Shown: positions 24,594 through 33,956 of the stretch, piece after piece
How positions within the stretch are numbered: the first letter of the stretch is position 1
How the letters are laid out: each line of letters opens with the position of its first letter
From: Streptomyces galbus
GTDB taxonomy: Bacteria; Actinomycetota; Actinomycetes; Streptomycetales; Streptomycetaceae
DNA length: 64,000 nucleotides
Assembly (NCBI RefSeq): GCF_005280195.1
Contig: NZ_SZPR01000018.1
Coordinates: 217,524 to 281,523 of the forward strand
Direction: 5' to 3'
Notes under the pieces: generated by a model
Database searches by the model: none
Told to the model about the DNA's origin: nothing
What the model saw: the letters and a program-made list of their open reading frames with translations, nothing else
Program-made: the position numbers and the translations under genes

Positions 24594-25789
24594 GCAACGA
24601 GGAACTGACCACCCGGTGGCAGGGCGCGCTCATGAACAACTACGGCACGCCCAGGCTGCCGTTGGTCCGCGGGGCGGGCACCCGGGTGTGGGACGCCGAG
24701 GACCGGGCGTACCTCGACTTCGTCGGCGGCATCGCCACCAACGCCCTCGGCCACGCCCACCCGGCGATCGTCGAGGCGGTCAGCACGCAGATCGCGTCCC
24801 TCGGGCACATCTCCAACTTCTTCATGGCCGAGCCGACCGTCGCCCTCGCCGAACGGCTCCTGCACCTCTTCGGCCGCGACGGCCGGGTGTTCTTCTGCAA
24901 CTCCGGCGCCGAGGCCAACGAGGCCGCCTTCAAGATCGGCCGGCTGACCGGGCGCACCCACATGGTCGCCACCGAGGGCGGCTTCCACGGCCGCACCATG
25001 GGCGCCCTCGCGCTGACCGGACAGCCCGCCAAGCAGACCCCGTTCCTGCCCCTGCCCGCCGACGTCACCCACGTGCCGTACGGCGACGCCCAGGCGCTCG
25101 CGGCCGCGGTCACCGAGGAGACCGCCCTCGTCGTCATCGAGCCCGTCCAGGGCGAGAACGGCGTCGTCGTGCCCCCCGCCGGCTACCTCAAGGCGGCCCG
25201 GGCGATCACGGCGGCCACCGGCGCGCTGCTCGTCCTCGACGAGGTGCAGACCGGCGTCGGGCGCACCGGGTCCTGGTTCGCCTACCAGGCCCACGAGGGC
25301 GTGCTGCCCGACGTGGTCACCCTGGCCAAGCAGCTCGGCGGCGGCCTGCCGCTGGGCGCGACCGTCGCCTTCGGCCGGGCCGCCGACCTGCTGCAACCGG
25401 GCCAGCACGGCACGACGTTCGGCGGCAACCCCGTCGCCTGCGCGGCCGGCCTCGCCGTCCTGGACACCATCGCCTCCGAGGGGCTGCTGGAGAACGTCAA
25501 GCGGCAGGGCGAGAGGTTGCGCGAGGGGATCGAGGCACTGAACCACCGGTTGATCGACCATGTCCGGGGCGCGGGCCTGCTCCTGGGTATCGTGCTCACC
25601 GAGCCGCTCGCGCCCCAGGTGCAGCTGGCGGCTCAGGAGGCCGGGTTCCTGGTGAACGCGCCCGCCGCCGACGTCGTACGGCTGATGCCGCCGCTGAACC
25701 TCGGCGACGACGAGGTGGAGGCGCTTCTGCGGGCGCTGCCCGGCATCCTCGACGCAAGCGCGCACGGGGACGGACGAGCCGGAGAATGA
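24590..25789 (+). CDS. argD: Acetylornithine aminotransferase
   Basis: A 399-residue class III PLP aminotransferase that converts N-acetylglutamate semialdehyde to N-acetylornithine. Signatures: SGAEANEAAFKIGR, the PLP-contacting LLVLDEVQTGVGRTG, the PLP Lys in TLAKQLGGGLPLGA and GTTFGGNPVACAAG. GTG start overlaps the argB stop. It ends 7 nt before argR. Confidence 0.96.
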   Translation: MSNEELTTRWQGALMNNYGTPRLPLVRGAGTRVWDAEDRAYLDFVGGIATNALGHAHPAIVEAVSTQIASLGHISNFFMAEPTVALAERLLHLFGRDGRVFFCNSGAEANEAAFKIGRLTGRTHMVATEGGFHGRTMGALALTGQPAKQTPFLPLPADVTHVPYGDAQALAAAVTEETALVVIEPVQGENGVVVPPAGYLKAARAITAATGALLVLDEVQTGVGRTGSWFAYQAHEGVLPDVVTLAKQLGGGLPLGATVAFGRAADLLQPGQHGTTFGGNPVACAAGLAVLDTIASEGLLENVKRQGERLREGIEALNHRLIDHVRGAGLLLGIVLTEPLAPQVQLAAQEAGFLVNAPAADVVRLMPPLNLGDDEVEALLRALPGILDASAHGDGRAGE

Positions 25790-25796
25790 GACGACG

Positions 25797-26345
25797 ATGA
25801 GCCAGGCGCAGGACGACCACGGGCAGCCGGACGCGGCCGGCCCCGCCGTGCCGCAGACCCGCACCGCACGCCACCGCCGGATCGTGGACATCCTCAACCG
25901 GCAACCGGTGCGCTCACAGAGCCAGTTGGCGAAGCTGCTGGCCGACGACGGGCTGAGCGTCACGCAGGCGACGCTGTCGCGGGACCTGGACGAGCTGAAC
26001 GCGGTGAAGATCCGCAACACCGACGGCGAGCTCATCTACGCGGTGCCCAGCGAGGGCGGCTTCCGCACCCCGCGGGCCCCGCTCGGGGAGTCGGCGAAGG
26101 AGGAGCGGATGCGCCGCCTCTCCCAGGAGCTGCTGATCTCCGCGGAGGCCTCGGCCAACCTCGTCGTCCTGCGCACCCCGCCGGGTGCCGCGCAGTTCCT
26201 CGCCTCGGCGATCGACCAGGCCGAACTGCACGACATCCTGGGCACGATCGCCGGCGACGACACCCTGCTGCTCATCAGCCGCAACCCGACCGGGGGGCAG
26301 GCCCTGGCGGACCACTTGCTGCGGTTGGCGCAGAACGGCCACTGA
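25797..26345 (+). CDS. argR: Arginine repressor
   Basis: A 182-residue ArgR. An N-terminal extension of about 22 residues is followed by the winged helix (RHRRIVDILNRQPVRSQSQLAKLL ... VTQATLSRDLDEL) and the C-terminal hexamerisation and arginine-binding domain (SANLVVLRTPPGAAQFLASAID, GTIAGDDTLLLI). With arginine bound it should repress argC and argH through ARG boxes in their promoters. Being last in its own target operon makes it autoregulated. Confidence 0.95.
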   Translation: MSQAQDDHGQPDAAGPAVPQTRTARHRRIVDILNRQPVRSQSQLAKLLADDGLSVTQATLSRDLDELNAVKIRNTDGELIYAVPSEGGFRTPRAPLGESAKEERMRRLSQELLISAEASANLVVLRTPPGAAQFLASAIDQAELHDILGTIAGDDTLLLISRNPTGGQALADHLLRLAQNGH

Positions 26346-26364
26346 CGCGGGTGCCCTGGCCGAG

Positions 26365-26576
26365 CGGTCGCGGTGGTCGGTTGGCCGCGGGTGTGTGGGG
26401 GCTGGTCGCGCAGTTCCCCGCGCCCCTGGGTCCGGGGCGGTGGCGGTGATCGGTCGGCTGCAGGCGCGTGGGGGGCGGTCGCGCAGTTCCCCGCGCCCCT
26501 GGGGGCCGGGAGTGGTGGCGGTGGTCGGCCGGCCGCGGGCGCGTCGGGGCCGGTCGCGCGTTCCCCGCGCCCTTTC
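26365..26576. repeat. Three tandem copies of a ~74-bp Streptomyces intergenic repeat
   Basis: Three head-to-tail units between convergent argR and apbE each end in GGTCGCGCAGTTCCCCGCGC plus a few bases (26404-26429, 26477-26502, 26552-26576, the last lacking CA). The period is about 73-75 bp. A reverse-orientation copy lies at 41116-41141. I recognise this motif as recurring in many Streptomyces intergenic regions. The CGCG arms can pair, so the units may form terminator-like hairpins. There is no other terminator here, so the array probably ends both transcripts. Confidence 0.8.
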
Positions 26577-27378
26577 AGCCGAGCCTCGCCGCCAACCCCC
26601 CGGTGCACCGCACCTCGTCGCCCGCCGTGATGAGCAGGGCCTCCGTGTCGGGGAGGGGGTCCAGCCAGGCCAGGCCCGCTCGCGAGCCCATCGCGAACGC
26701 CGCCGTGGCCCAGCAGTCCGCCCAGGTCAGGCGGGGGGCGACCACGGTGACGGCGACGAGGTCGGTGACCGCCGAGCGGCCCGTGCGGGGGTCCACGATG
26801 TGCGCGCCCCGCTCCGCCGTGCCGGATGTCGCCACCGCCAGCTCGGACACCCCGGCCGTCGAGATCACGGCCGCCAGGCCGCCCGGCCGCAGCGGGTCCG
26901 CGACCCCGACCCGCCAGGGCCGGCCGGGCGCGGGCACGCCCAGCAACTGGACGTCGCCGCCCCCGTTGACGCTGACCCCGCACACCCCGGGGACCTCCGC
27001 GAGCAGCCGCGCGGCGCGCTCCGCCGCCCAGCCCTTCACGATCCCGGTCGGGTCCAGCCGCCCCTGGTGGCGCAGGCTGAACCACCCGTCGCTGGTCCGC
27101 TCGGCCCGCGCCCCGAGCCGGAGCACCTCGCCCACCTCGGGGGCGCAGTCGGCGACGGTCAGCTCCCCGCGCGCCAGCCGGGACACCTCGCTGTCCTCGC
27201 GGTAGGTGCTGAACACCTCGTCGACCCGGTGCAGCCCCGCGACCGCCGCGTCCAGCGCCCCGCGCACCGCCCCGGGCTCCCCGCCGCGCACGTCGAAGGA
27301 GAAGACCGTCCCCATGACCTCCTCCGCGTGCCGCACCGCGGGGGGCGCCTCAGCAGGCTCGGCCACGGTGTCAGCCAC
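26575..27378 (-). CDS. apbE: FAD:protein FMN transferase (ApbE)
   Basis: A 267-residue enzyme that moves FMN from FAD to a Thr/Ser of target proteins. ApbE signatures: MGTVFSFDV, FSTYREDSEVSRL, GRLDPTGIVKGWA, VNGGGDVQL, SGTAERGAHIVDPRTG, and the metal-site region LTWADCWATAAFAMG. No signal peptide or lipobox is visible, so it may act in the cytosol before export of the targets. GTG 27378 overlaps the stop of the double FMN-binding gene by 8 nt; starts at 27366 or at the internal ATG are possible. Its natural targets are surely the two neighbouring FMN-binding proteins. Confidence 0.9.
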   Translation of the reverse strand: MADTVAEPAEAPPAVRHAEEVMGTVFSFDVRGGEPGAVRGALDAAVAGLHRVDEVFSTYREDSEVSRLARGELTVADCAPEVGEVLRLGARAERTSDGWFSLRHQGRLDPTGIVKGWAAERAARLLAEVPGVCGVSVNGGGDVQLLGVPAPGRPWRVGVADPLRPGGLAAVISTAGVSELAVATSGTAERGAHIVDPRTGRSAVTDLVAVTVVAPRLTWADCWATAAFAMGSRAGLAWLDPLPDTEALLITAGDEVRCTGGLAARLG

Positions 27379-28150
27379 CGGCCCGGTCCAGCGCCGACTG
27401 GAGCGACTTCTTGTAGCCCTCGCTGGTGTACGTGGCACCGGAGACCGAGTCGATGTCCGCGCTGCCCGCGGCGACCGCCTCCCGGTTGAGCCTCGGGACG
27501 GCCAGCGCCGTCTTCTGGTCGCTCTCCCCGCCCTGGGGCGCCTGCACGGCCTCGGCCCCGGTGATCCTCCCGCCGCTGACGGTGACGCGGACCTGGACGG
27601 GACCGTACTGCGTCTGCGCGACCGCACCGGTGACGGTCCGCGCCGCCCCCGCCCCGCCCGCACCCTGCGAGGCCGAGGCCGAAGGTGCGGGCGCCGGCGC
27701 CGCCTTCGCCTTGTCGATCGCCGACTGCAGGGACTGGCGGTAGCCCGCGCTGGTGTAGGTCGCCCCGGACACCGCGTCGATGTCCGCGCTCTGCGCGGCG
27801 ACCGCCTCCTGGTTCAGCTTGGGCACCGCGTCGGCGGTGACGGAGTCGCTCCGGCCGCCCTTGGGCGCCTGGACGGCCTCCGCCTTGGTGATCTTCCCGC
27901 CGGCCACGGTCAGCCGTACCTGCACGACGCCGTACTGGGTCTGCGCCGCGTCCCCGGTGACCGTGGCGCCCGTGGCGGCCCCGGCCCCGCCCTGGACCGA
28001 CTCCCGGGCCGCCCCGGGAGCACCCGGCGCCGCGCCCGCCGCCGCGGACGCCGGGTCCGACCCGGGCTTCAGCGACAGCAACAGCACGATCCCGGACACG
28101 GTGGCGGCGGTCGTCAGCACGACGCGCCGGATCGGGTGGCTCTTCCTCAT
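27371..28150 (-). CDS. Exported protein with two covalent-FMN-binding domains
   Basis: A 259-residue protein with an N-terminal membrane anchor (about 9-27, VVLTTAATVSGIVLLLSL). Two FMN-bind domains (about 61-147 and 172-256) are joined by an Ala/Pro linker. Each carries the ApbE acceptor motif: DAVSGATYTS with Thr131, and DSVSGATYTS with Thr240. It should hold two FMN groups outside the membrane and act as an electron relay. The two domains clearly arose by duplication. It lies 79 nt downstream of a ferric-reductase-like gene and directly before apbE in the same operon. Confidence 0.9.
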   Translation of the reverse strand: MRKSHPIRRVVLTTAATVSGIVLLLSLKPGSDPASAAAGAAPGAPGAARESVQGGAGAATGATVTGDAAQTQYGVVQVRLTVAGGKITKAEAVQAPKGGRSDSVTADAVPKLNQEAVAAQSADIDAVSGATYTSAGYRQSLQSAIDKAKAAPAPAPSASASQGAGGAGAARTVTGAVAQTQYGPVQVRVTVSGGRITGAEAVQAPQGGESDQKTALAVPRLNREAVAAGSADIDSVSGATYTSEGYKKSLQSALDRAGG

Positions 28151-28229
28151 CAGTTCCCAAGCTCCTGGTTCCGCGGGTTCGGCGGGTCCTGCGGGGTCCG
28201 CAGTCCGCGTGCGAAGGACGTACCGGCGC

Positions 28230-29612
28230 TCACATCTCGAACGACTCGTGGTGGATGCGGCGGGCCGGCACCCCGGCGCCGCGCAGCGCGTCGTACACCG
28301 ACCGGGCGAAGCCCGCCGGGCCGCACATGAAGACGTCGTGGTGGTCGATGTCGGGGATCTTGCGCTGCAGGGACTCCGCCGAGATGTCGGGCCGCTCCCC
28401 GTCCGGGCTGTTCACCGCGTACATCAGCCGCGCCCCGCGCTCGTCGGCGATCTTCGCCAGCTCGTCCCACAGGGCCAGGTCCTGTGTGCTGTTGGCCCGG
28501 TACAGCAGCGTGATGTCCCCGGCCGCACCCGGCAGCGTCTCGAACAGCGCCCGCATCGGGGTGATGCCCACCCCGCCGGCCACCAGCAGCACCTTGCCGC
28601 GGCTGCGCCGGGAGGCGGTCAGGGCGCCGTACGGGCCCTCCGCCCACACGCGCGTGCCCGGCCGCAGCTCGCGCAGGGCGGCACTGTGGTCGCCGATCGC
28701 CTTGACCGTGATGCGCAGCAGGTCCGGGCGGGGCGCCGCCGACAGCGAGTACGGGTGGGAGCTGAACCGCATCCCCGGCGCGAGGAACCGCCACCGGAAG
28801 AACTGCCCCGCCTCCGCGCCCATCCGGTGCAGCTTGCGCCCGCCGATCAGCACCGACACGATCCCGGGCGTCTCCTCGATGACCGCCTCGACCCGCATGC
28901 GGTGGCGCAGGTTCAGCCGGATCGGGGTGAGGATCCGGTACCACAGGACCAGCGCGGTGACCGTGCCGTACAGCGCGTACCAGGCGGTCCTGGCGGCGGG
29001 CTCGACGGCGAAGTCGTTGCCGGTGGTGATCTGGTGCCAGAACGTCAGGAACACCGCCGCGTACGTCATCAGGTGCACGTGGTACCAGGTGTCGTACGGC
29101 ATCCGGCGGCGCACCCCGCCCGCGGAGACCAGCCCGATGAGGAGCAGCAGTCCGGTGCCGACGGCCGCCTTGCCCATGTCCGGCAACTGGTCGACGGAGT
29201 CGACCGTCTGCTGGACGATGTCGCCGAGCGACTTGCCGGCCTGCAGCGCGTACCCCCACATGATGAGGAACACGTGCGCCACCACCAGGCACAGCGTGTA
29301 GCGGCCGCTCATCGCGTGCCAGCGCGCCACCCGGTCGGAGCCGACCCGCCGCTCCAGCGCGGGCACCCGCGCCATCTGCAGCACCACCAGGGCCATCAGG
29401 TAGCCGGCGAGCAGTCCGGTGATCCGGCCCGCGTTGAGGATCCGGCTGTCGTCGTCCGCGATGGACGGGGTGTGGGCCCACCACAGCCACAGCACGCCCG
29501 CCGCGCCCGCCCACACGGCGATCAGCAGCGGGACGGCGGGGGAGCGGCGCGGGCGGATGCGGCGCATCGTCTGGCGGCGGGCGGCACGTCCGCCTGCGAT
29601 CGTGGTGGTCAC
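28230..29612 (-). CDS. Ferric-reductase-like transmembrane NAD(P)H oxidoreductase, copy 1
   Basis: A 460-residue protein. The N-terminal half has about six membrane helices of the ferric reductase-like domain, with heme-ligand candidates His99 and His113 (RWHAMSGRYTLCLVVAHV) and His180 and His193 (YHVHLMTY ... FWHQ). The C-terminal half is a ferredoxin-NADP reductase module: FAD motif HPYSLSAAP, NAD(P)-site GGVGITPMRALFETL, and MCGPAGFARSV. It ends HHESFEM. It should take electrons from cytosolic NAD(P)H across the membrane through b hemes. GTG 29612 is chosen for the GGAGG 4 nt upstream. It pairs with the FMN-binding gene downstream. Confidence 0.88.
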   Translation of the reverse strand: MTTTIAGGRAARRQTMRRIRPRRSPAVPLLIAVWAGAAGVLWLWWAHTPSIADDDSRILNAGRITGLLAGYLMALVVLQMARVPALERRVGSDRVARWHAMSGRYTLCLVVAHVFLIMWGYALQAGKSLGDIVQQTVDSVDQLPDMGKAAVGTGLLLLIGLVSAGGVRRRMPYDTWYHVHLMTYAAVFLTFWHQITTGNDFAVEPAARTAWYALYGTVTALVLWYRILTPIRLNLRHRMRVEAVIEETPGIVSVLIGGRKLHRMGAEAGQFFRWRFLAPGMRFSSHPYSLSAAPRPDLLRITVKAIGDHSAALRELRPGTRVWAEGPYGALTASRRSRGKVLLVAGGVGITPMRALFETLPGAAGDITLLYRANSTQDLALWDELAKIADERGARLMYAVNSPDGERPDISAESLQRKIPDIDHHDVFMCGPAGFARSVYDALRGAGVPARRIHHESFEM

Positions 29613-29688
29613 GGTTCCTCCGGGGGGACTTGACCCTTGGACCACGAATACGTGCCGCGACGCGGGAGTGTTCAGCGAGCCGCCGGGG

Positions 29689-30162
29689 TCACAGGCCCGC
29701 CGCATCCAGCGCGGACTGGAGTGACTCGCGGTAACCGTCGCTCGTGTACGTCGCGCCCGACACGGTGTCGATGTCCGCGCTCTGCGCGCGCAGGGCCTCG
29801 CTGCGCAGTTCCGGCAGGGCGTAGGAGTTGATCTGCTGGTCGCGCGGGTTGTCCCGCGGGTACGTCACCGCCGTGACGTCCGTGATCCTCCCGTCCGTCA
29901 CGGTGACACGGACCTGGACCGGGCCCCAACGGGTCTGCACCGGCTCGCCGGTGACGGTCCGCGTGCCGGACGCGCTCCCTCCACCGGACCCGGACCCGCC
30001 TGATCCGCCCGGCGCGCTCGCGCTGCTCGACGGCGCCGGTGCCGCCGTCACCTCCGGCGGGCTGTGGGGCTTGAGCGACAGCAGCAGGACGAAGGCCGAC
30101 ACGGTGCCGGCGCACGCCAGCACCGTCCGGCGCAGGGGACGGGTCTTCCTCAACGGGTGCAC
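29689..30162 (-). CDS. Exported protein with one covalent-FMN-binding domain
   Basis: A 157-residue protein with a membrane anchor (about 13-30), a Ser/Gly/Pro linker and one FMN-bind domain with the ApbE acceptor site DTVSGATYTS (Thr138). It resembles the second domain of the double FMN-binding protein, sharing ADID-VSGATYTS-GY and SLQSALD. GTG start 6 nt after the stop of copy 2 of the ferric-reductase-like gene. It is the likely electron acceptor of that protein. Confidence 0.88.
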   Translation of the reverse strand: MHPLRKTRPLRRTVLACAGTVSAFVLLLSLKPHSPPEVTAAPAPSSSASAPGGSGGSGSGGGSASGTRTVTGEPVQTRWGPVQVRVTVTDGRITDVTAVTYPRDNPRDQQINSYALPELRSEALRAQSADIDTVSGATYTSDGYRESLQSALDAAGL

Positions 30163-30168
30163 GACGCC

Positions 30169-31524
30169 TCACAGTTCGAACGACTCGTGGTGGATCCGCC
30201 GGTCCGGTACACCGGCGGCGCGCAACGCCTCGTACACGTCCCGGGCGAAGCCGTGCGGCCCGCAGACGTAGACGTCGTGGCCGGGCAGGTCCGGGACGGC
30301 CGCGCGCAGCGACGCGGCGGTGAGCGGGGGGCGCCGGCCGTGCTCGTCGTTGAGCGCGTACAGCACCCGCGCGCCGCGCCACCGGCCGATCGCCTCCAAC
30401 TCGCCGCCCAGCGCCAGGTCCTCGGCGCCGTGCGCCCGGTAGAGCAGCGTGACCTCGCCGGGCAGCGTCTCGAACAGCGCCCGCAGCGGGGTGATGCCGA
30501 CGCCCGCCGCGACCAGCAGCGCCTTCGGCGCGCTCTGCCGGTCGGCGGTCAGCGAGCCGTACGGGCCCTCCGCCCACACGCGCGTGCCGGGCCGCAGCAG
30601 CGCCACGGCCGCGCTGTGCCCGCCGAGCGCCTTCACGGTGATCCGCAGCAGGTCCCCGCGCGGCGGCGCCGACAGCGAGTACGGCGTCGACGTCCAGCCC
30701 AGCCGGGCGCCGAGGAAGCGCCAGCGGAAGAACTGCCCGGCCCGCACGTCCAGCCGGTCCAGGCGCCGCCCGCGCACGACGACCGAGTACACGCCCGGCG
30801 CCTCCGGCTGCACCGACTCCACCCGCAGCCGGTGCCGCAGGTTCAGCCGGACCGGCACCAGCACCCGGAACCACAGGACCAGCGCGGCCGTGCCGACGTA
30901 CAGCGCGTACCAGGCGGCCGTGGCCACCGGCTCGCCGGCCAGGTCGTCGCCGAGGGCGAGTTGGTGGCCGAACGCGAGGAACACGGCGGCGTAGGTGAGG
31001 AGGTGGACGTAGTACCAGAACTCGTAGCCGGTACGGCGGCGCACCGCGCGCACCGAGGTGACGCCGACCGCGAGGAGGACCATGGTGCCGGCGGTGGCCT
31101 TGAGCATCTCGGGGTAGTCCAGGACGACGGTCAGCGTCTCGGCGACCAGTGAGCGGTGGTCCTGGGCCGCGTACCCGGCGAGGACCAGCACGACGTGCGC
31201 CACCAGCAGGCAGACCGTGTAGCGGCCGCTCATCGCGTGCCAGCGGGCCACCCGGTCCGAGCCGACCCGCCGCTCCAGCAGCGGCACCCGCGCCATCAGG
31301 CCGACGAGCACCGCGCACGCGTACCCGCACAGCAGCCCCGCGATCCGCCCGGCCCCGGTCAGCCAGCCGGCCGCGCCGGCCACCGACCCGGTGTCCGACC
31401 ACCACAGCGCCACCACGGCCGCCGCCCCCGCCCACAGCGCGGCCAGCAGCGGACCGGCGGGGGAGCGCGGCCGCCGGGCGGCCCGGCAGGGGGCCGTTCC
31501 TCGTCGCTCGTACACGGTGGTCAT
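30169..31524 (-). CDS. Ferric-reductase-like transmembrane NAD(P)H oxidoreductase, copy 2
   Basis: A 451-residue paralogue of the protein at 28230, with the same order of parts: membrane helices with heme-ligand His in RWHAMSGRYTVCLLVAHVV and YYVHLLTY ... FGHQL, then the flavin and NAD(P)H module (TPYSLSAPP, GVGITPLRALFETLPG, VCGPHGFARDVYEAL), ending HHESFEL. ATG 31524 is preceded by AAGGA at 7 nt. First gene of the operon FRE-FMN-FRE-FMN2-apbE and divergent from the response regulator, with candidate regulator sites in between. Two complete reductase/acceptor pairs suggest different redox substrates or conditions. Confidence 0.88.
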   Translation of the reverse strand: MTTVYERRGTAPCRAARRPRSPAGPLLAALWAGAAAVVALWWSDTGSVAGAAGWLTGAGRIAGLLCGYACAVLVGLMARVPLLERRVGSDRVARWHAMSGRYTVCLLVAHVVLVLAGYAAQDHRSLVAETLTVVLDYPEMLKATAGTMVLLAVGVTSVRAVRRRTGYEFWYYVHLLTYAAVFLAFGHQLALGDDLAGEPVATAAWYALYVGTAALVLWFRVLVPVRLNLRHRLRVESVQPEAPGVYSVVVRGRRLDRLDVRAGQFFRWRFLGARLGWTSTPYSLSAPPRGDLLRITVKALGGHSAAVALLRPGTRVWAEGPYGSLTADRQSAPKALLVAAGVGITPLRALFETLPGEVTLLYRAHGAEDLALGGELEAIGRWRGARVLYALNDEHGRRPPLTAASLRAAVPDLPGHDVYVCGPHGFARDVYEALRAAGVPDRRIHHESFEL

Positions 31525-31606
31525 GGGCCGGTCCTTTCGCCTCGTCGCCCGCCACTGTGCGGACCGAACCTCTGAGGGGCCTTTGAGCGGCCGGTCCTGG
31601 GCACGG

Positions 31607-31639
31607 ACTCAGAGGAAACTCAGAGCCACCCCAGAGGCT
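31607..31639 (+). promoter_or_regulatory. Three 11-bp direct repeats upstream of response regulator gene
   Basis: ACTCAGAGGAA, ACTCAGAGCCA and CCCCAGAGGCT follow each other with an exact 11-bp period. An inverted copy (CCTCTGAGG) lies at 31569-31577 towards the divergent operon. Direct repeats at 11 bp are the usual binding pattern of OmpR/PhoP-type regulators, so this is probably the site of the neighbouring response regulator, placed to control both directions. Confidence 0.6.
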
Positions 31640-31674
31640 GCGGGCACCGCGCAGGCGCGATGCTGGTAGCAGCC

Positions 31675-32415
<741 letters not shown>

Positions 32416-32439
32416 GGGCCGTGCGATGAGGTCCGCCCG

Positions 32440-33927
32440 ATGAGGCCCGTCCGGCTCGCCCGGCCCGGCTGGCCGCGCACCCTGCGGGCCCGGCTGACCG
32501 TCGGGCTCGTGGTGCTGCTCGCCGTGAGCTGCGCGGCGGTGGGCGTGGCCGCCGTGGTCGAGCTGGAACGCTTCCTCACCAGCCGCGTCGACCAGCAGCT
32601 CAGCGACGTCGGCACCCGGTTCCCTGCGAGCCTGGAGCACACCGGCCGGCTCCCGGGCGACCGCGACGACCACGACGGCGACGAACGCGGCGACACCCGC
32701 CGCCAGGCCACCGGCACCTTCGGCGCCCGGCTGGTCGACGGGCGGGTCACCAACGCGGCGGTGGTCCGCTCCGGCGACGTGACGGCGGACCTGAACGTCG
32801 TTCTGACCGCCCGGGACGCGCGGCACCTGGCCGCCGTGCCCGTCGACGGCCGGGGTCACAGCGTGCAGCTGTCCGCCCTGGACGACTACCGGGTCTCGGC
32901 CGGCCGGGGCCTGGACGGCGACGTGCTGATCACCGGGCTGCCGCTGGAGCCGGTGGAGGCCGCCGTGCACCGGCTGGAACTGGTCGCCGGCAGCGTCTTC
33001 GGCGTCGCGCTCGCGGTCACCGGCGTGGCCGGTGCCCTGTGGGTGCGCTGGTCGCTGCGCCCGCTCAGCCGGGTCGCGGCCACGGCCACCCGGGTCAGCG
33101 AACTCCCCCTCGCCAGCGGGGAGGTGGCCCTGCCGCCCCGGGCGCCCGAGTCGGACCCGCGCAGCGAGGTGGGGCGGGTGGCGAGCGCCTTCAACCGGAT
33201 GCTGGGCCACGTCGAGGACGCGTTGACCAAGCGCCACGCGAGCGAGGAACGGCTGCGCCGCTTCGCCGCCGACGCCAGCCACGAACTGCGCACCCCGGTC
33301 GCCTCGGTGCGCGGCCACGCGGAACTGGCCCTGCTGCACCCGGGCCCGGTGCCGCCGGAGGTGGCCCGGGCCCTGGAGCGCATCGCGGCGGAGTCCTGCC
33401 GGATGGGGGAGATGGTCGACGAGATGCTGCTCCTGGCGCGGCTGGACGCGGGCCGCCCGCTGGAGCGCGGCGCGGTGGACCTCACCCGGCTGGTCCTGGA
33501 CGCCGTCACCGACGCGCGGGCCGCGGGACCCGGCCACCGCTGGACCCTGGACCTGCCGGAGGAACCGGTCACCGTCCCCGGCGACACCCACCGCCTCCAC
33601 CAGGTGCTGGCCAACCTGCTGGCCAACGCGCGGCTGCACACACCCGTGGGCACGGCGGTGACGGTGACCCTGCGCACCGAGGAGGGCACCGCGGTCCTCA
33701 CCGTCCACGACGACGGCCCCGGCATCCCAGACGACGTCCGCCCCTCGGTCTTCGAGCGCTTCACCCGGGCCGACCGCCGCCGCCCGGACGGCTCGGGCGG
33801 CGGTGCGGGACTCGGCCTGTCGATCGTCGCCGCGGTGGTCGAGGCGCACGGCGGGAGCGTGTCCGTGGGAAGCAGTCCGGGCGCGACGACGTTCACCGTG
33901 CGGCTCGCCGTGTCGCAGACCGCGTGA
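32440..33927 (+). CDS. Membrane sensor histidine kinase
   Basis: A 495-residue kinase. Two membrane segments (about 18-42 and 180-205) enclose a roughly 140-residue extracytoplasmic sensor with a charged stretch (RDDHDGDERGDTR). HAMP follows, then HisKA with His281 in DASHELRTPVASVRGHAEL, and HATPase (ANLLANARLHTPVGT, VHDDGPGIP, GGAGLGLSIVAAVVEAHGG). Partner of the regulator just upstream. Its extracytoplasmic sensor could read the redox state or substrate of the neighbouring reductases. Confidence 0.93.
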   Translation: MRPVRLARPGWPRTLRARLTVGLVVLLAVSCAAVGVAAVVELERFLTSRVDQQLSDVGTRFPASLEHTGRLPGDRDDHDGDERGDTRRQATGTFGARLVDGRVTNAAVVRSGDVTADLNVVLTARDARHLAAVPVDGRGHSVQLSALDDYRVSAGRGLDGDVLITGLPLEPVEAAVHRLELVAGSVFGVALAVTGVAGALWVRWSLRPLSRVAATATRVSELPLASGEVALPPRAPESDPRSEVGRVASAFNRMLGHVEDALTKRHASEERLRRFAADASHELRTPVASVRGHAELALLHPGPVPPEVARALERIAAESCRMGEMVDEMLLLARLDAGRPLERGAVDLTRLVLDAVTDARAAGPGHRWTLDLPEEPVTVPGDTHRLHQVLANLLANARLHTPVGTAVTVTLRTEEGTAVLTVHDDGPGIPDDVRPSVFERFTRADRRRPDGSGGGAGLGLSIVAAVVEAHGGSVSVGSSPGATTFTVRLAVSQTA

Positions 33928-33956
33928 GCCCCTGACCGGGCAGGCGCGTGGTCGGG

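Noticed and set aside
26365..26576. CRISPR array (three spaced repeats)
   Set aside because: Repeats are about 74 bp with similar sequence throughout the unit, no unique spacers and no cas genes.
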